64,000 bases of DNA from Dryocosmus kuriphilus (taxonomy: Eukaryota > Arthropoda > Insecta > Hymenoptera > Cynipidae). Below, one piece after another: positions 32,953-46,140 of this stretch; within the stretch, counting starts at the first letter, position 1; every line of letters begins with the position of its first letter. The translations under genes were made by a program, and so were the position numbers. Where the stretch lies: NCBI GenBank assembly GCA_038277395.1, contig CM076190.1:126324197-126388196 (forward strand). Direction: 5' to 3'. Under the pieces are notes generated by a model, which made no database searches, was not told the origin of the DNA, and was given only the letters and a program-made list of their open reading frames with translations.

Positions 32953-35900
32953 TGCAATCCAGGGGCAGTACATTCAAATTTAAAAACTGAAAAAATGTGC
33001 CCGCGTGAGGGTCAAAATTCGCCAAAACTGCTGGGCATCGACCGTCTTATGTCAAAAATGGGTCTATTTCTATATGAAAAAAGATAGATGTACCACTTTT
33101 AATTACCCTATTTCTCAAAAGGCAATCCAGGGGCAGTACATTCAAATTTAAAAACTTAAAAAATGTGCCCGCGTGAGGGTCAAAATTCACCAAAACTGCT
33201 GGGCATCGACCGTGTTATGTCAAAAAAAGGTCTATTACTATATGAAAAAAGATAGATGTACCACTTTTAATTACCCTATTTCTCAAAAGCCAATCCAGGG
33301 GCAGTACATTCAAATTTAAAAACTGAAAAAATGTGCCCGCGTGAGGGTCAAAATTCGCCAAAACTGCTGGGCATCGGCCGTCTAATGTCAAAAATGGGTC
33401 TATTTCTATATGAAAAAAGATAGATGTACCACTTTTAATTACCCTATTTCTCAAAAGGCAATCCAGGGGCAGTACATTCAAATTTAAAAACTAAAAAAAA
33501 TGTGCCCGCGTGAGGGTCAAAATTCGCCAAAAACTGCTGGGCATCGGCCGTCTTATGTCATAAATGGGTCTATTGCTATATGAAAAAAGATAGATGTACC
33601 ACTTTTAATTACCCTATTTCTCAAAAGGCAGTCCAGGGGCAGTACATTCAAATTTAAAAACTAAAAAAATGTGCCCGCGTGAGGGTCAAAATTCGCCAAA
33701 AAAAATGGGTCTGCTGGGCATCGGCCGTCTTATGTCATAAATGGGTCTATTGCTATATGAAAAAAGATAGATGTACCACTTTTAATTACCCTATTTCTCA
33801 AAAGGCAGTCCAGGGGCAGTACATTCAAATTTAAAAACTAAAAAAATGTGCCCGCGTGAGGGTCAAAATTCGCCAAAACTGCTGGGCATCGGCCGTCTTA
33901 TGTCAAAAATGGGTCTATTTCTATATGAAAAAAGATAGATGTACCACTTTTAATTACCCTATTTCTCAAAAGGCAATCCAGGGGCAGTACATTCAAATTT
34001 AAAAACTTAAAAAATGTGCCCGCGTGAGGGTCAAAATTCACCAAAACTGCTGGGCATCGGCCGTCTTATGTCAAAAATGGGTCTATTTCTATATGAAAAA
34101 AGATAGATGTACCACTTTTAATTACCCTACTTCTCAAAAGGCAGTCCAGGGGCAGTACATTCAAATTTAAAAACTGACAAAATGTGCCCGCGTGAGGGTC
34201 AAAATTCGCAAAAAACTGCTGCTGGGCATCGACCGTCTAATGTTAAAAAATGGGTCTATTGCTATATGAAAAAAGATAGATGTACCACTTTTAACCCTAT
34301 TTCTCAAAAGGCAATCCAGGAGCAGTACATTCAAATTTAAAAACTGAAAAAATGTGCCCGCGTGAGGGTCAAAATTCGCCAAAACTGCTGGGCATCGGCC
34401 GTCTTATGTCAAAAATGGGTCTATTTCTATATGAAAAAAGATAGATGTACCACTTTTAATTACCCTATTTCTCAAAAGGCAATCCAGGGGCAGTACATTC
34501 AAATTTAAAAACTGAAAAAATGTGCCCGCGTGAGGGTCAAAATTCACCAAAACTGCTGGGCATCGACCGTCTTATGTCAAAAATGGGTCTATTTCTATAT
34601 GAAAAAAGATAGATGTACCACTTTTAATTACCCTATTTCTCAAAAGCCAATCCAGGGGCAGTACATTCAAATTTAAAAACTGAAAAAATGTGCCCGCGTG
34701 AGGGTCAAAATTCACCAAAACTGCTGGGCATCGACCGTCTTATGTCAAAAATGGGTCTATTTCTATATGAAAAAAGATAGATGTATGTCAAAAAAATTTA
34801 AAAACTGAAAAAATGGTCTATTTCTATATGAAAAAAGATAGATGATGTACCACTTTTAATTACCCTATTTCTCAAAAGGCAATCCAGGGGCAGTACATTC
34901 AAATTTAAAAACTGAAAAAATGTGCCCGCGTGAGGGTCAAAATTCACCAAAACTGCTGGGCTGGGCATCGGCCGTCTTATGTCAAAAATGGGTCTATTTC
35001 TATATGAAAAAAGATAGATGTACCACTTTTAATTACCCTATTTCTCAAAAGGCAATCCAGGGGCAGTACATTCAAATTTAAAAACTTAAAAAAAAAGATG
35101 TGCCCGCGTGAGGGTCAAAATTCACCAAAACTGCTGGGCATCGACCGTCTATGTCAAAAATGGGTCTATTTCTATATGAAAAAAGATAGATGTACCACTT
35201 TTAATTACCCTATTTCTCAAAAGGCAGTCCAGGGGCAGTACATTCAAATTTAAAAACTAAAAAAATGTGCCCGCGTGAGGGTCAAAATTCGCCAAAACTG
35301 CTGGGCATCGGCCGTCTTATGTCAAAAATGGGTCTATTTCTATATGAAAAAAGATAGATGTACCACTTTTAATTACCCTATTTCTCAAAAGGCAATCCAG
35401 GGGCAGTACATTCAAATTTAAAAACTTAAAAAATGTGCCCGCGTGAGGGTCAAAATTCACCAAAACTGCTGGGCATCGACCGTGTTATGTCAAAAATGGG
35501 TCTATTTCTATATGAAAAAAGATAGATGTACCACTTTTAATTACCCTATTTCTCAAAAGGCAATCCAGGGGCAGTACATTCAAATTTAAAAACTTAAAAA
35601 ATGTGCCCGCGTGAGGGTCAAAATTCACCAAAACTGCTGGGCATCGACCGTCCAGTCTATGTCAAAAATTCGGGTCTATTTCTATATATGAAAAAAGATA
35701 GATGTACCACTTTTAATTACCCTATTTCTCAAAAGGCAATCCAGGGGCAGTACATTCAAATTTAAAAACTGAAAAAATGTGCCCGCGTGAGGGTCAAAAT
35801 TCACCAAAACTGCTGGGCATCGGCCGTCTTATGTCAAAAATGGGTCTATTTCTATATGAAAAAAGATAGATGTACCACTTTTAATTACCCTATTTCTCAA

Positions 35901-38900
35901 AAGGCAATCCAGGGGCAGTACATTCAAATTTAAAAACTGAAAAAATGTGCCCGCGTGAGGGTCAAAATTCACCAAAACTGCTGGGCATCGGCCGTCTAAT
36001 GTCAAAAATGGGTCTATTTCTATATGAAAAAAAGATAGATGTACCACTTTTAATTACCCTATTTCTCAAAAGGCAGTCCAGGGGCAGTACATTCAAATTT
36101 AAAAACTGAAAAAATGTGCCCGCGTGAGGGTCAAAATTTACCAAAACTGCTGCTGGGCATCGACCGTCTATGTCAAAAATGGGTCTATTGCTATATGAAA
36201 AAAGATAGATGTACCACTTTTAATTACCCTATTTCTCAAAAGGCAGTCCAGGGGCAGTACATTCAAATTTAAAAACTGAAAAAATGTGCCCGCGTGAGGG
36301 TCAAAATTCGCCAAAACTGCTGGGCATCGACCGTCTTATGTCAAAAATGGGTCTATTTCTATATGAAAAAAGATAGATGTACCACTTTTAATTACCCTAT
36401 TTCTCAAAAGGCAGTCCAGGGGCAGTACATTCAAATTTAAAAACTGAAAAAATGTGCCCGCGTGTGCCCGGGTCAAAATTCGCCAAAACTGCTGGGCATC
36501 GACCGTCTTATGTCAAAAATGGGTCTATTTCTATATGAAAAAAGATAGATGTACCACTTTTAATTACCCTATTTCTCAAAAGGCAGTCCAGGGGCAGTAC
36601 ATTCAAATTTAAAAACTGAAAAAATGTGCCCGCGTGAGGGTCAAAATTCGCCAAAACTGCTGGGCATCGACCGTCTTATGTCAAAAATGGGTCTATTTCT
36701 ATATGAAAAAAGATAGATGTACCACTTTTAATTACCCTATTTCTCAAAAGGCAATCCAGGGGCAGTACATTCAAATTTAAAAACTGAAAAAATGTGCCCG
36801 CGTGAGGGTCAAAATTCGCCAAAACTGCTGGGCATCGACCGTCTTATGTCAAAAATGGGTCTATTTCTATATGAAAAAAGATAGATGTACCACTTTTAAT
36901 TACCCTATTTCTCAAAAGGCAATCCAGGGGCAGTACATTCAAATTTAAAAACTGAAAAAATGTGCCATTCAAATTTAAAAACTGTGCCCGCGTGAGGGTC
37001 AAAATTCGCCAAAACTGCTGGGCATCGACCGTCTTATGTCAAAAATGGGTCTATTTCTATATGAAAAAAGATAGATGTACCACTTTTAATTACCCTATTT
37101 CTCAAAAGGCAATCCAGGGGCAGTACATTCAAATTTAAAAAACTGAAAAAATGTGCCCGCGTGAGGGTCAAAATTCGCCAAAACTGCTGGGCATCGACCG
37201 TCTTATGTCAAAAATGGGTCTATTTCTATATGAAAAAAGATAGATGTACCACTTTTAATTACCCTATTTCTCAAAAGGCAATCCAGGGGCAGTACATTCA
37301 AATTTAAAAACTGAAAAAATGTGCCCGCGTGAGGGTCAAAATTCGCCAAAACTGCTGGGCATCGACCGTCTTATGTCAAAAATGGGTCTATTTCTATATG
37401 AAAAAAGATAGATGTACCACTTTTAATTACCCTATTTCTCAAAAGGCAATCCAGGGGCAGTACATTCAAATTTAAAAACTGAAAAAATGTGCCCGCGTGA
37501 GGGTCAAAATTCGCCAAAACTGCTGGGCATCGACCGTCTTATGTCAAAAATGGGTCTATTTCTATATGAAAAAAGATAGATGTACCACTTTTAATTACCC
37601 TATTTCTCAAAAGGCAATCCAGGGGCAGTACATTCAAATTTAAAAACTGAAAAAATGTGCCCGCGTGAGGGTCAAAATTCGCCAAAACTGCTGGGCATCG
37701 ACCGTCTTATGTCAAAAATGGGTCTATTTCTATATGAAAAAAGATAGATGTACCACTTTTAATTACCCTATTTCTCAAAAGGCAATCCAGGGGCAGTACA
37801 TTCAAATTTAAAAACTGAAAAAATGTGCCCGCGTGAGGGTCAAAATTCGCCAAAACTGCTGGGCATCGACCGTCTTATGTCAAAAATGGGTCTATTTCTA
37901 TATGAAAAAAGATAGATGTACCACTTTTAATTACCCTATTTCTCAAAAGGCAATCCAGGGGCAGTACATTCAAATTTAAAAACTGAAAAAATGTGCCCGT
38001 GAGGGGGTCAAAATTCGCCAAAACTGCTGGGCATCGACCGTCTTATGTCAAAAATGGGTCTATTTCTATATGAAAAAAGATAGATGTACCACTTTTAATT
38101 ACCCTATTTCTCAAAAGGCAATCCAGGGGCAGTACATTCAAATTTAAAAACTGAAAAAATGTGCCCGCGTGAGGGTCAAAATTCGTCAAAAACTGCTGGG
38201 CATCGACCGTCTATTGTCAAAAATGGGTCTATTTCTATATGAAAAAAGATAGATGTACCACTTTTAATTACCCTATTTCTCAAAAGGCAATCCAGGGGCA
38301 GTACATTCAAATTTAAAAACTGAAAAAATGTGCCCGCGTGAGGGTCAAAATTCGCCAAAACTGCTGGGCATCGACCGTCTTATGTCAAAAATGGGTCTAT
38401 TTCTATATGAAAAAAGATAGATGTACCACTTTTAATTACCCTATTTCTCAAAAGGCAATCCAGGGGCAGTACATTCAAATTTAAAAACTGAAAAAAATGT
38501 GCCCGCGTGAGGGTCAAAAATTCGCCAAAACTGCTGGGCATCGACCGTCTTATGTCAAAAATGGGTCTATTTCTATATGAAAAAAGATAGATGTACCACT
38601 TTTAATTACCCTATTTCTCAAAAGGCAATCCAGGGGCAGTACATTCAAATTTAAAAACTGAAAAAATGTGCCCGCGTGAGGGTCAAAATTCGCCAAAACT
38701 GCTGGGCATCGACCGTCTTATGTCAAAAATGGGTCTATTTCTATATGAAAAAAGATAGATGTACCACTTTTAATTACCCTATTTCTCAAAAGGCAATCCA
38801 GGGGCAGTACATTCAAATTTAAAAACTGAAAAAATGTGCCCGCGTGAGGGTCAAAATTCGCCAAAACTGCTGGGCATCGACCGTCTTATGTCAAAAATGG

Positions 38901-39469
38901 GTCTATTTCTATATGAAAAAAGATAGATGTACCACTTTTAATTACCCTATTTCTCAAAAGGCAATCCAGGGGCAGTACATTCAAATTTAAAAACTGAAAA
39001 AATGTGCCCGCGTGAGGGTCAAAAAAATTTCGCCAAAACTGCTGGGCATCGACCGTCTTATGTCAAAAATGGGTCTATTTCTATATGAAAAAAGATAGAT
39101 GTACCACTTTTAATTACCCTATTTCTCAAAAGGCAATCCAGGGGCAGTACATTCAAATTTAAAAACTGAAAAAATGTGCCCGCGTGAGGGTCAAAATTCG
39201 CCAAAACTGCTGGGCATCGACCGTCTTATGTCAAAAATGGGTCTATTTCTATATGAAAAAAGATAGATGTACCACTTTTAATTACCCTATTTCTCAAAAG
39301 GCAATCCAGGGGCAGTACATTCAAATTTAAAAACTGAAAAAATGTGCCCGCGTGAGGGTCAAAATTCGCAAAAACTGCTGGGCATCGACCGTCTTATGTC
39401 AAAAATGGGTCTATTTCTATATGAAAAAAGATAGATGTACCACTTTTAATCACCCTTTTTCTCAAAAGG
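32953..39469 (+). repeat. Satellite array A, 168-bp monomer, about 38 copies
   Basis: Head-to-tail monomers of 168 bp; for example gtgcccgcgt starts at 37321, 37489 and 37657. The landmark ccaggggcagtacattc occurs about 38 times. 168 is a multiple of three, so spurious frames run through it. Sequence variants (atcgaccg/atcggccg, ggcaatcc/ggcagtcc, attcgcc/attcacc, tttctatatg/ttgctatatg) mix in the left half; the right half from about 36240 is almost uniform. The inner end at 39469 is abrupt. Confidence 0.97.
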
Positions 39470-40460
39470 GTCCGAAATCCTATGATTAATGAAGGATTTT
39501 TCTGCACAACTTTTGTTGCATTATATAATAGATTAGCAGTGGGAGTATCCAGCTTCTATTATTTGCGCTAAGCATGGCGGAGATTTAAGGAAGCATAAAA
39601 GTGTTTTTGATGAAAGAAATGTTTGTTGTAATTCAATTATTTGCAGGAGCAAGATAAAACTTCGGTCTAAATTTCAGGTAAAAATATTCCTGTTTAAATA
39701 TACATTTATTATTATTATTAAAAACTTATTATAAATATTTGCAATATATATATATAAAAATATGTTATTATTATTCCTATCTAATATTATTTCTTTCTCG
39801 AATTCAATTCGCTCTCTACGTTCGTAATCTTGTCTTTGTTTTCACGTGAAGCGTTCCAGAAACATGACGAAAAATGTTCCAGCACAAGGTAATTATAATT
39901 TCATATACACCCGTTAATTGCAAATGAAACTGTACAGAAACCGTTACAGTTAAAACTATTTTGGGAAAAGCGTCTTCAAATCTTGCCTGTGTGACATAAA
40001 TTTTTTGCTAAATTTACACCATTCCTGGACAACAGTCAAGGTTTAAATCTTTCTTTTAACATCGCTTTAATGTGCTGTAACTCCAATAAGGAGAAAGAAT
40101 AATTAAGAAGATTTTGAAGGGCTGTTCACTCGGCCTGCGCTGTCATAAACAATCGGTTCTGGCGGGCCACCTTCCGTTTTACGAGCCATGTGCTTCGGCT
40201 TAGAGGCCTACAGCTGAATACCATTTTCCCCAAAATGCAAAAACCTAGTTGAGGAAAATGTTCAAAATGCATTTTACGACTTAATGGTACCCATGTGTTT
40301 TTGCTGTGAGGCTTAGGCCTCACTGCAATTTCACCAAAATAAAGTTGCTTCTTCCCCCTTTTTCTGAAAAGAGGTCGAGTATTTCAGTATTGCGATAGAT
40401 TTGACTGTGCAAAGTTGTACGACAGTTTGAAAGAAATATTGTGCGGCTTTTTGATCAAAT
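39470..40460. other. AT-rich spacer with small microsatellites; no gene seen
   Basis: Contains short att and at repeats (about 39706-39770). A minus frame at 40126-40323 has no recognisable domain. Confidence 0.4.
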
Positions 40461-40464
40461 TTTT

Positions 40465-40985
40465 AAAGACAAACAATTTTAAATAATTTACGAAAAATAT
40501 TATAAGACAATTTAGAATAATTAAACTACGTTAATAATAGGTGAAGTGCGCGAACTGTTGTTCAACCATTTTAGAAGAAAAACAATTTTAAACCAATAAA
40601 GAAAATAGTGTTAGACAATTTAGAATAGTTTAATGTACGTTAATAATAGGTGAAGTGCGCGAACTGTTGTTCAACCATTTTAGAAGAAAAACAATTTTAA
40701 ACCAATAAAGAAAATATTGTAAGATACTTTATAATAATTTAATCTATTTAATACTACGTGAAGTGCGTGAACTTTAATTAACTATTTCAAGAGGAAGACA
40801 ATTACAAATAATTTAAGCTAATATTAAAAGATAAGTTACATTAATTGAATTTACATTAATAAAAATGAGGTGCTAAAAGTGTAGTGCAATTAGGGAGAAA
40901 TGAAACATTTGCTTAATAATATAAGAAAATACTTTCACATAATTTAGAGTTTAGACTAATTTTATTTGGATTCATAAAAAGTTAA
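40465..40985. repeat. 109-bp tandem repeat, two good and two or three decayed copies
   Basis: acgttaataataggtgaagt begins at 40528 and 40637 (spacing 109), each followed by gcgcgaactgttgttcaacc and agaagaaaaacaattttaaa. A third copy starts near 40750, and weaker traces continue to about 40985. Confidence 0.75.
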
Positions 40986-41019
40986 GCAGACCATATTCAG
41001 TGACATATTGCTTTCTTAA

Positions 41020-41620
41020 AACGTGAGGTGCACGAAAAAACAGTGATAACGTTGAGTAGAGAGTGCACAACAATGGTTCCGATCCAACTGACAAGCCGCA
41101 TGGCTACGGAGATTGTGAAACATATGAAGAGTATTGAAGACGCTAACAATTTGTGTTTTGGTATCGGGAAAACTTCCCTCACTTATAAGGTAAGACATTA
41201 CACAATTATACTTTTTTTTTAAATAAGAATTTTAGGGAATATTTAGTTCACCGCCAAACTCAACGAATTTTGTACGTGGTTCACGTTAGCAGGAGATGTG
41301 TTAAAAAATTTCCAAATCACGAATTCGCAAATTATCCGTAATTTATCCGTGGAAATCTTCATTTTCTGGGAAGCATTTTTCTGTAAGCGGGGTACACATA
41401 AAAAAAGGGATTTCGTTTTTTTTTCGTTTCCTTCATATGTACTTAGTCCCATGAAAGTGGATGTAACTACATTCTTATCTTTGTGGTTCAACTTTTGTAT
41501 GAACCTCTTATTTCGTCAAACCGTATATTTCGAGGGAAAATTAATTGCCTCCAATTTGCATTTGCAGCTCATTTTTAAAGACTTCAATAGGATGGGCCAA
41601 ACTTAATTTAATTTCCTATT
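41020..41620 (+). other. Possible exon-like frames, unidentified
   Basis: The frame 41028-41190 encodes a short peptide containing GIGKTSL and ends at a good donor (aag/gtaaga, 41190). A frame 41298-41606 is hydrophobic and Phe-rich. Neither matches a family I know. They may be remains of the element whose inverted pieces follow. Confidence 0.25.
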
Positions 41621-41687
41621 AATATTTATTACAAATATGACTTCCGGTTTCGTCAAATAAAATTTACAAATATTTGAAATTTTTTAG

Positions 41688-42780
41688 TTGCAATTGAGGG
41701 GTTTCTTGCAACAACCGGTTATAGAATTCTAGAGCTCGGTTGTGTTGGCCCCTGACATGAGGTTTTAAAAAAAGTTCCATATTTCAATTTTTTCAACACA
41801 TATTTAAATACAAGATTTTATTGCGCATCTTTTTTTACATAAAAAACATTGTAGCTCTAGTACTTTTCGAACTGAATGGAAAAAAATACTTTTTTCACCA
41901 AACCAAAATTTAATTATTTTTTTGACTTCAACTCGCGCTCAGTCACTCAGTTTTGAAAATACAATAAAATTGACAGGGATTACGCTTTGTACTGTTCTTA
42001 GGTTATCAGTTATGTCAAAGGTTTTCATATTTTTATGAAAAAATGACAATAATTTTTTTCCATACCGCTTTACAAATTAGACAGTGAAGCATTCCAGCGC
42101 TTAGGGGGTCCAGCGAATTTTGAGGAACCTAAAACTTCCAGCGAGAAAGTTATTCAAAAAATAGTATAGAAGTGTTCTAGAAAATATTACTTCGATTGAT
42201 TTAGCGGTTAAAAAACTATGATTGTTTTACTACGAGTGCGGTCGGTTCTCTCACGTAGGCAAGGTAGTCTCCGCACCGGTATTCGTATGAAAATCAAATC
42301 AGTTTTGGCAAATGATGTTTTCTTATCAATATATTATATTTTACTTTTTAAGCTTATTGACTACTATATAGAATAACATAAGAAATACGTTCTGAAGTAG
42401 ATGAATGTACTTTAATCATCATCAGATGAAAGAACATTATCATCAACTTCCTTACCGTTCGTGATCAATGCGAACTAATCGTTGAAAAAAGCTTGTCCTT
42501 CAGGACTAAGATATTTTAATAGTCTTCTTACGTCATTCCTTATTACCTTACTTACTCCAACAGATGGGGGTGGTGCTCTTTGAATTTCCGCGAGCTTCTA
42601 TGACCGGTTGTTGCATGTAACCTCTCAATTTAACATTTTTCTTACAACTTTCATGATACATCAAAGGATGCACAATGATACCGGAGGAAAATGTGAACAG
42701 CAATAAAAAAAAGTAAATAATGTATCAATCGTTAAAATGTTCAAATTTTAATAGGAAATTTCTTTATCAGTGCGACAATT
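41688..42780. repeat. Diverged half-foldback with inverted coding patch
   Basis: 41740-42060 resembles, with much divergence, the left arm at 42820-43060 (gcgcatctttttt, gacttcaactcgcgctcagt, tcagttttgaaaa). The peptide patch LRGFLQQPVIE (plus strand, 41694-41726) recurs as LRGYMQQPVIE on the minus strand (42628-42596). The minus strand then reads VSKVIRNDVRRLLKYLSPEG and ends SSDDD near 42415 after one stop. Confidence 0.5.
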
Positions 42781-44217
42781 GAGGGTCCGGACAAATTTTC
42801 GATTAAAAATGTTAAAGGGCATATCTGAACGTCAAATTTTGTTCCGCATCTTTTTTCCTCTAGAGAAGAAGTTATAGCTTTTGTAGTTTTCAAAATGAAG
42901 CCAAGAAACTGACTTTTTTAAAAAACACGATTTTAATCCGTTTTCAGCTTCAACTCGTGCCCAGTGCTTCAGTTTTTGAAACTTTTTGATGAAAATTTCA
43001 GGGAATGTGCTTTAGGATGTCCTTGGATTGACAATCTAATAGGAATTCAAAACCGTTAATTTTAAAAATTGTTATTGCTTTTTTACTGACGCTCGACGCG
43101 AATCGAACATGTGCAACTTCTAGCGTTTCGTTTAGCGAGGGAATTTTGAGCAGGCAAATACTTCTCGCGACAAAAATGCGGAGAAAGGTGTAATGAAGTT
43201 TTTTGGAAAGTTTCAGATCAGAATATTTAATGGTTTCGGAGTAGTTATGATTGTAGTGAACATCAGCGCTGGAGTTTTCGAGCGTACTTTGTACTTTGAG
43301 ACTTTCCGCTGTGTCTCGTTCTCTCGCTACTGAGTTTTTCCTTATAATGTATTACAACATTTTTTAGTGAATGACAGTTAAACGAAAATGATACAATAAT
43401 AAAATTCATTAATATTTTGTTAACTTATTTTCGTTTAACTGTTAATCACTGCAAAATGTTACAATATTATAACATTTTTTAGTGAATTACAGTTAAAAGA
43501 AAAGAATGTAACAAAATATTCATAAATTTTATTTAATTTTGAACATATTTTTTCTAATGTTTTATATTTCATTATAGCATAATCTAATGTACACCTAATG
43601 TTTACACCTACATTCGGCTTCACTCGTGAGCATAGCATTGCGGAAAGTCTTAAAGTACATAATACGCTCGAACCTCCAGCGCTGATGTTCACTAAAATCA
43701 TAACTACTCCGAAACCATTAAATATTCTGATCTGAAACTTTCAAAAAAACTTCATTACACCTATCTCCGCATTTTTGTCGCGAGAAGTATTTGCCTGCTC
43801 AAAATTCCCTCGCTAAACGAAACGCTAGAAGTTGCACATGTTCGATTCGAACATGTATTAACATTGTTAATAACAATTTTTAAAATTAACGGTTTTGAAT
43901 TCCTATTAGATTGTCAATCCAAGGACATCCTAAAGCACATTCCCTGAAATTTTCATCAAAAAGTTTCAAAAACTGAAGCACTGGGCACGAGTTGAAGCTG
44001 AAAACGTATTAAAATCGTGTTTTTTTAAAAAAGTCAGTTTTTTTGGCTTCATTTTGAAAACTACAAAAGCTATAACTTTTTCTCTAGAGGAAAAAAGATG
44101 CGCAATAAAATTTGACGTTCAGATATGCCCTTTAACATTTTTAATCGAAAATTCGTTTTCAAGCCTCCAGGGGACTACGTTTTCGCTCGGGAAAATTTTA
44201 TGTGGGGTCGGACCCTC
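42781..44217. repeat. Foldback with about 0.65-kb arms
   Basis: gagggtccgg (42781) pairs with ggaccctcc (about 44211). Collinear inverted matches continue inwards through ccctttaacattttt, cagcttcaactcgtgcccag, ttggattgacaatctaatag, cgctaaacgaaacgctagaa and catcagcgctgg, to a centre near 43430. No protein is encoded. Confidence 0.85.
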
Positions 44218-44219
44218 CA

Positions 44220-44850
44220 TTCATGAAAGCGACGATACATTTTTCATAATATAGTCTCCGAAATATTTAATAAATTGTTGTCCATATCATACACTGTAAC
44301 AGTTACCTAAACCCTCCATGAGATGCAACTAATACATTATAATTCAAAATACGTCCACTGGTCGTGTGAACAAAGAAATGTATTGACGTACGAGATTCAT
44401 ATTACAAAGTAAATTAAGTTTGGTTCATCTTCCTAAATTTTTGAAACATTATTTTTAACTTCTTTTAACTTACAAGTAACTCCATCTTTTTTATACCAAC
44501 TGAATGCGCGACGTTGAATGATGCGTTACACAAAAACATAAGCCGATCCACCTATTATTATTATTGTTATTATTACTATAGATTAGCAGTTCAATCTCGG
44601 AAGTTCATTGTCAAATCTGCCCGAAACCGCCACGTCTTTATCGTGTTTCGTGTGCAATTCCTCCATCCAGTTTACGTAATCATGTCTTCGTTTTTCTCCC
44701 ATCTCTTTCTCGCTCTGCCAACAGGTCTCTTACTACTATAATCGGTTTCCCTCTTCGACCTTGCACGTTCGAAAACCCACTTCCTACCCCAGCTTTATTT
44801 GCACGCTTTCCTTACAGACCGGTAGCTAATGACATATTCCGGGGTCGCAT
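44220..44850. other. Spacer between foldbacks; no gene seen
   Basis: AT-rich with a short tta/att microsatellite (about 44553-44579). A small plus frame here has no recognisable domain. Confidence 0.35.
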
Positions 44851-44853
44851 TAA

Positions 44854-46138
44854 CTACTATCCGTTCACTTTAGGAAGAGCACTCTAAAATGGGTCCACAT
44901 TTTTCGAAATTTCTCGTTAAAAAAACATCGCAGAATAACGCAGATTATGCCATGAGAAAGCTTACTTTATTACGCCTTAGACGACAATACATGTATGTAT
45001 TTGAGATAATTAGTTTAAAAAATATCCTTCGTGGAAAGATGAAAAGCATGCATTTTTCGTGTCACTCTGGTGTAACCCGACTTTCAATGACGATAACTTT
45101 AAAAAAAGCAATTGGACAATTTTGAAATTTACTGTATATATACTTTTATAGTTTGGCTACACATAGGTATAAACTACATTTTGATATATTAATAACAATT
45201 AACGTAAAGTGCGATTGAAGATGACTATGCTATCTCCTGTAATTTACATAGTAGAGACTTGTTTCTTCGGTCAAATTGTGTAGAAAATTGAAAGAAATAT
45301 AATAGAATAAGAATGAAGTATGGGAAACTAAAAATCTGTTAGTTTCTAACTAATCTTTCTGAGGGACCGGCGGAAGAATGTGTTAGTGCGGGGGCACAGC
45401 GGGACATTACAGCAGAAGGGTCGCCGCTTGGAAAACCTGGAGACTCGTTTGCCTAGATTCTAGAAGACATTGATACTTTTAAATCCAATGGTGTGGGCAT
45501 TTCGTTCATTTAAAATTGAAATTTCTGTAATTTCAAGACATTCGTCCACATGCCTGCGCCATTGGTGTTGACCCTTCAGCTGTGATGTCCTGCTGTGAGC
45601 TCGCACTAACACAATCGTTCATCGGTCCCCCCGAAACAGTAGGTAATAACTAACAGATTTTCAGTTTGTCATACATAATTATTATTTTATTGTAGTTTTT
45701 GAAATTTCCCAAACAATTTAACCGAATAAACAACTCTCTACCATGTAAATTGCAGGAGATAGCACAGTCAGCTTCAATCGCACTTTACGTTAATTGTTAT
45801 TAATACATCAAAATGTAGTTCGCACCTATGCGTAGCCAAAATATAAAAGTATATATACAGTAAATTTCAAAATTGTTCAAATGCTTGTTTTAAAGTTATC
45901 GACATTGAAAGTCGGGTTACACTGGAGTGACACGAAAAAACCATGGTTTTCATCTTTCCACGAAGGATAGTTTTTGGACTAATTATCTCACATATATAAA
46001 TGTACTCTCCTCCAAGGCTTAATAAAGTAAGCTTTCTCATGGTATAATCTGCGTTATTCTGCGATGTTTTTTTAACGAGAACTTTAAAAAAATGTAGACC
46101 CATTTTAGAGGGCTCTTCCTAAGGTGAACGGATAGTAG
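44854..46138. repeat. Foldback with about 0.64-kb arms, almost no loop
   Basis: ctactatccgttcact (44854) pairs with gtgaacggatagtag (ending 46138). Inverted matches cover cactctaaaatgggtc, aagcttactttatta, cccgactttcaatg, atcgcactttacgtta and the CG-rich core (gggaccggcgg / cggtccccccg), up to a centre near 45495. Similar frames on the two arms are mirror copies, not genes. Confidence 0.88.
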
Positions 46139-46140
46139 TG

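Noticed and set aside
37321..37380. CENP-B-like box in the satellite (ttcgccaaaactgctggg)
   Set aside because: It begins with TTCG and has an A at the right spacing, but lacks the CGGG part of the recognised core.
32953..39469. CRISPR array
   Set aside because: The units are contiguous 168-bp satellite monomers without unique spacers, in a eukaryotic setting with no cas genes.
44889..46103. Two similar 78-codon frames beginning MG-H-F-K
   Set aside because: They are the mirrored arms of one palindrome, not two genes.
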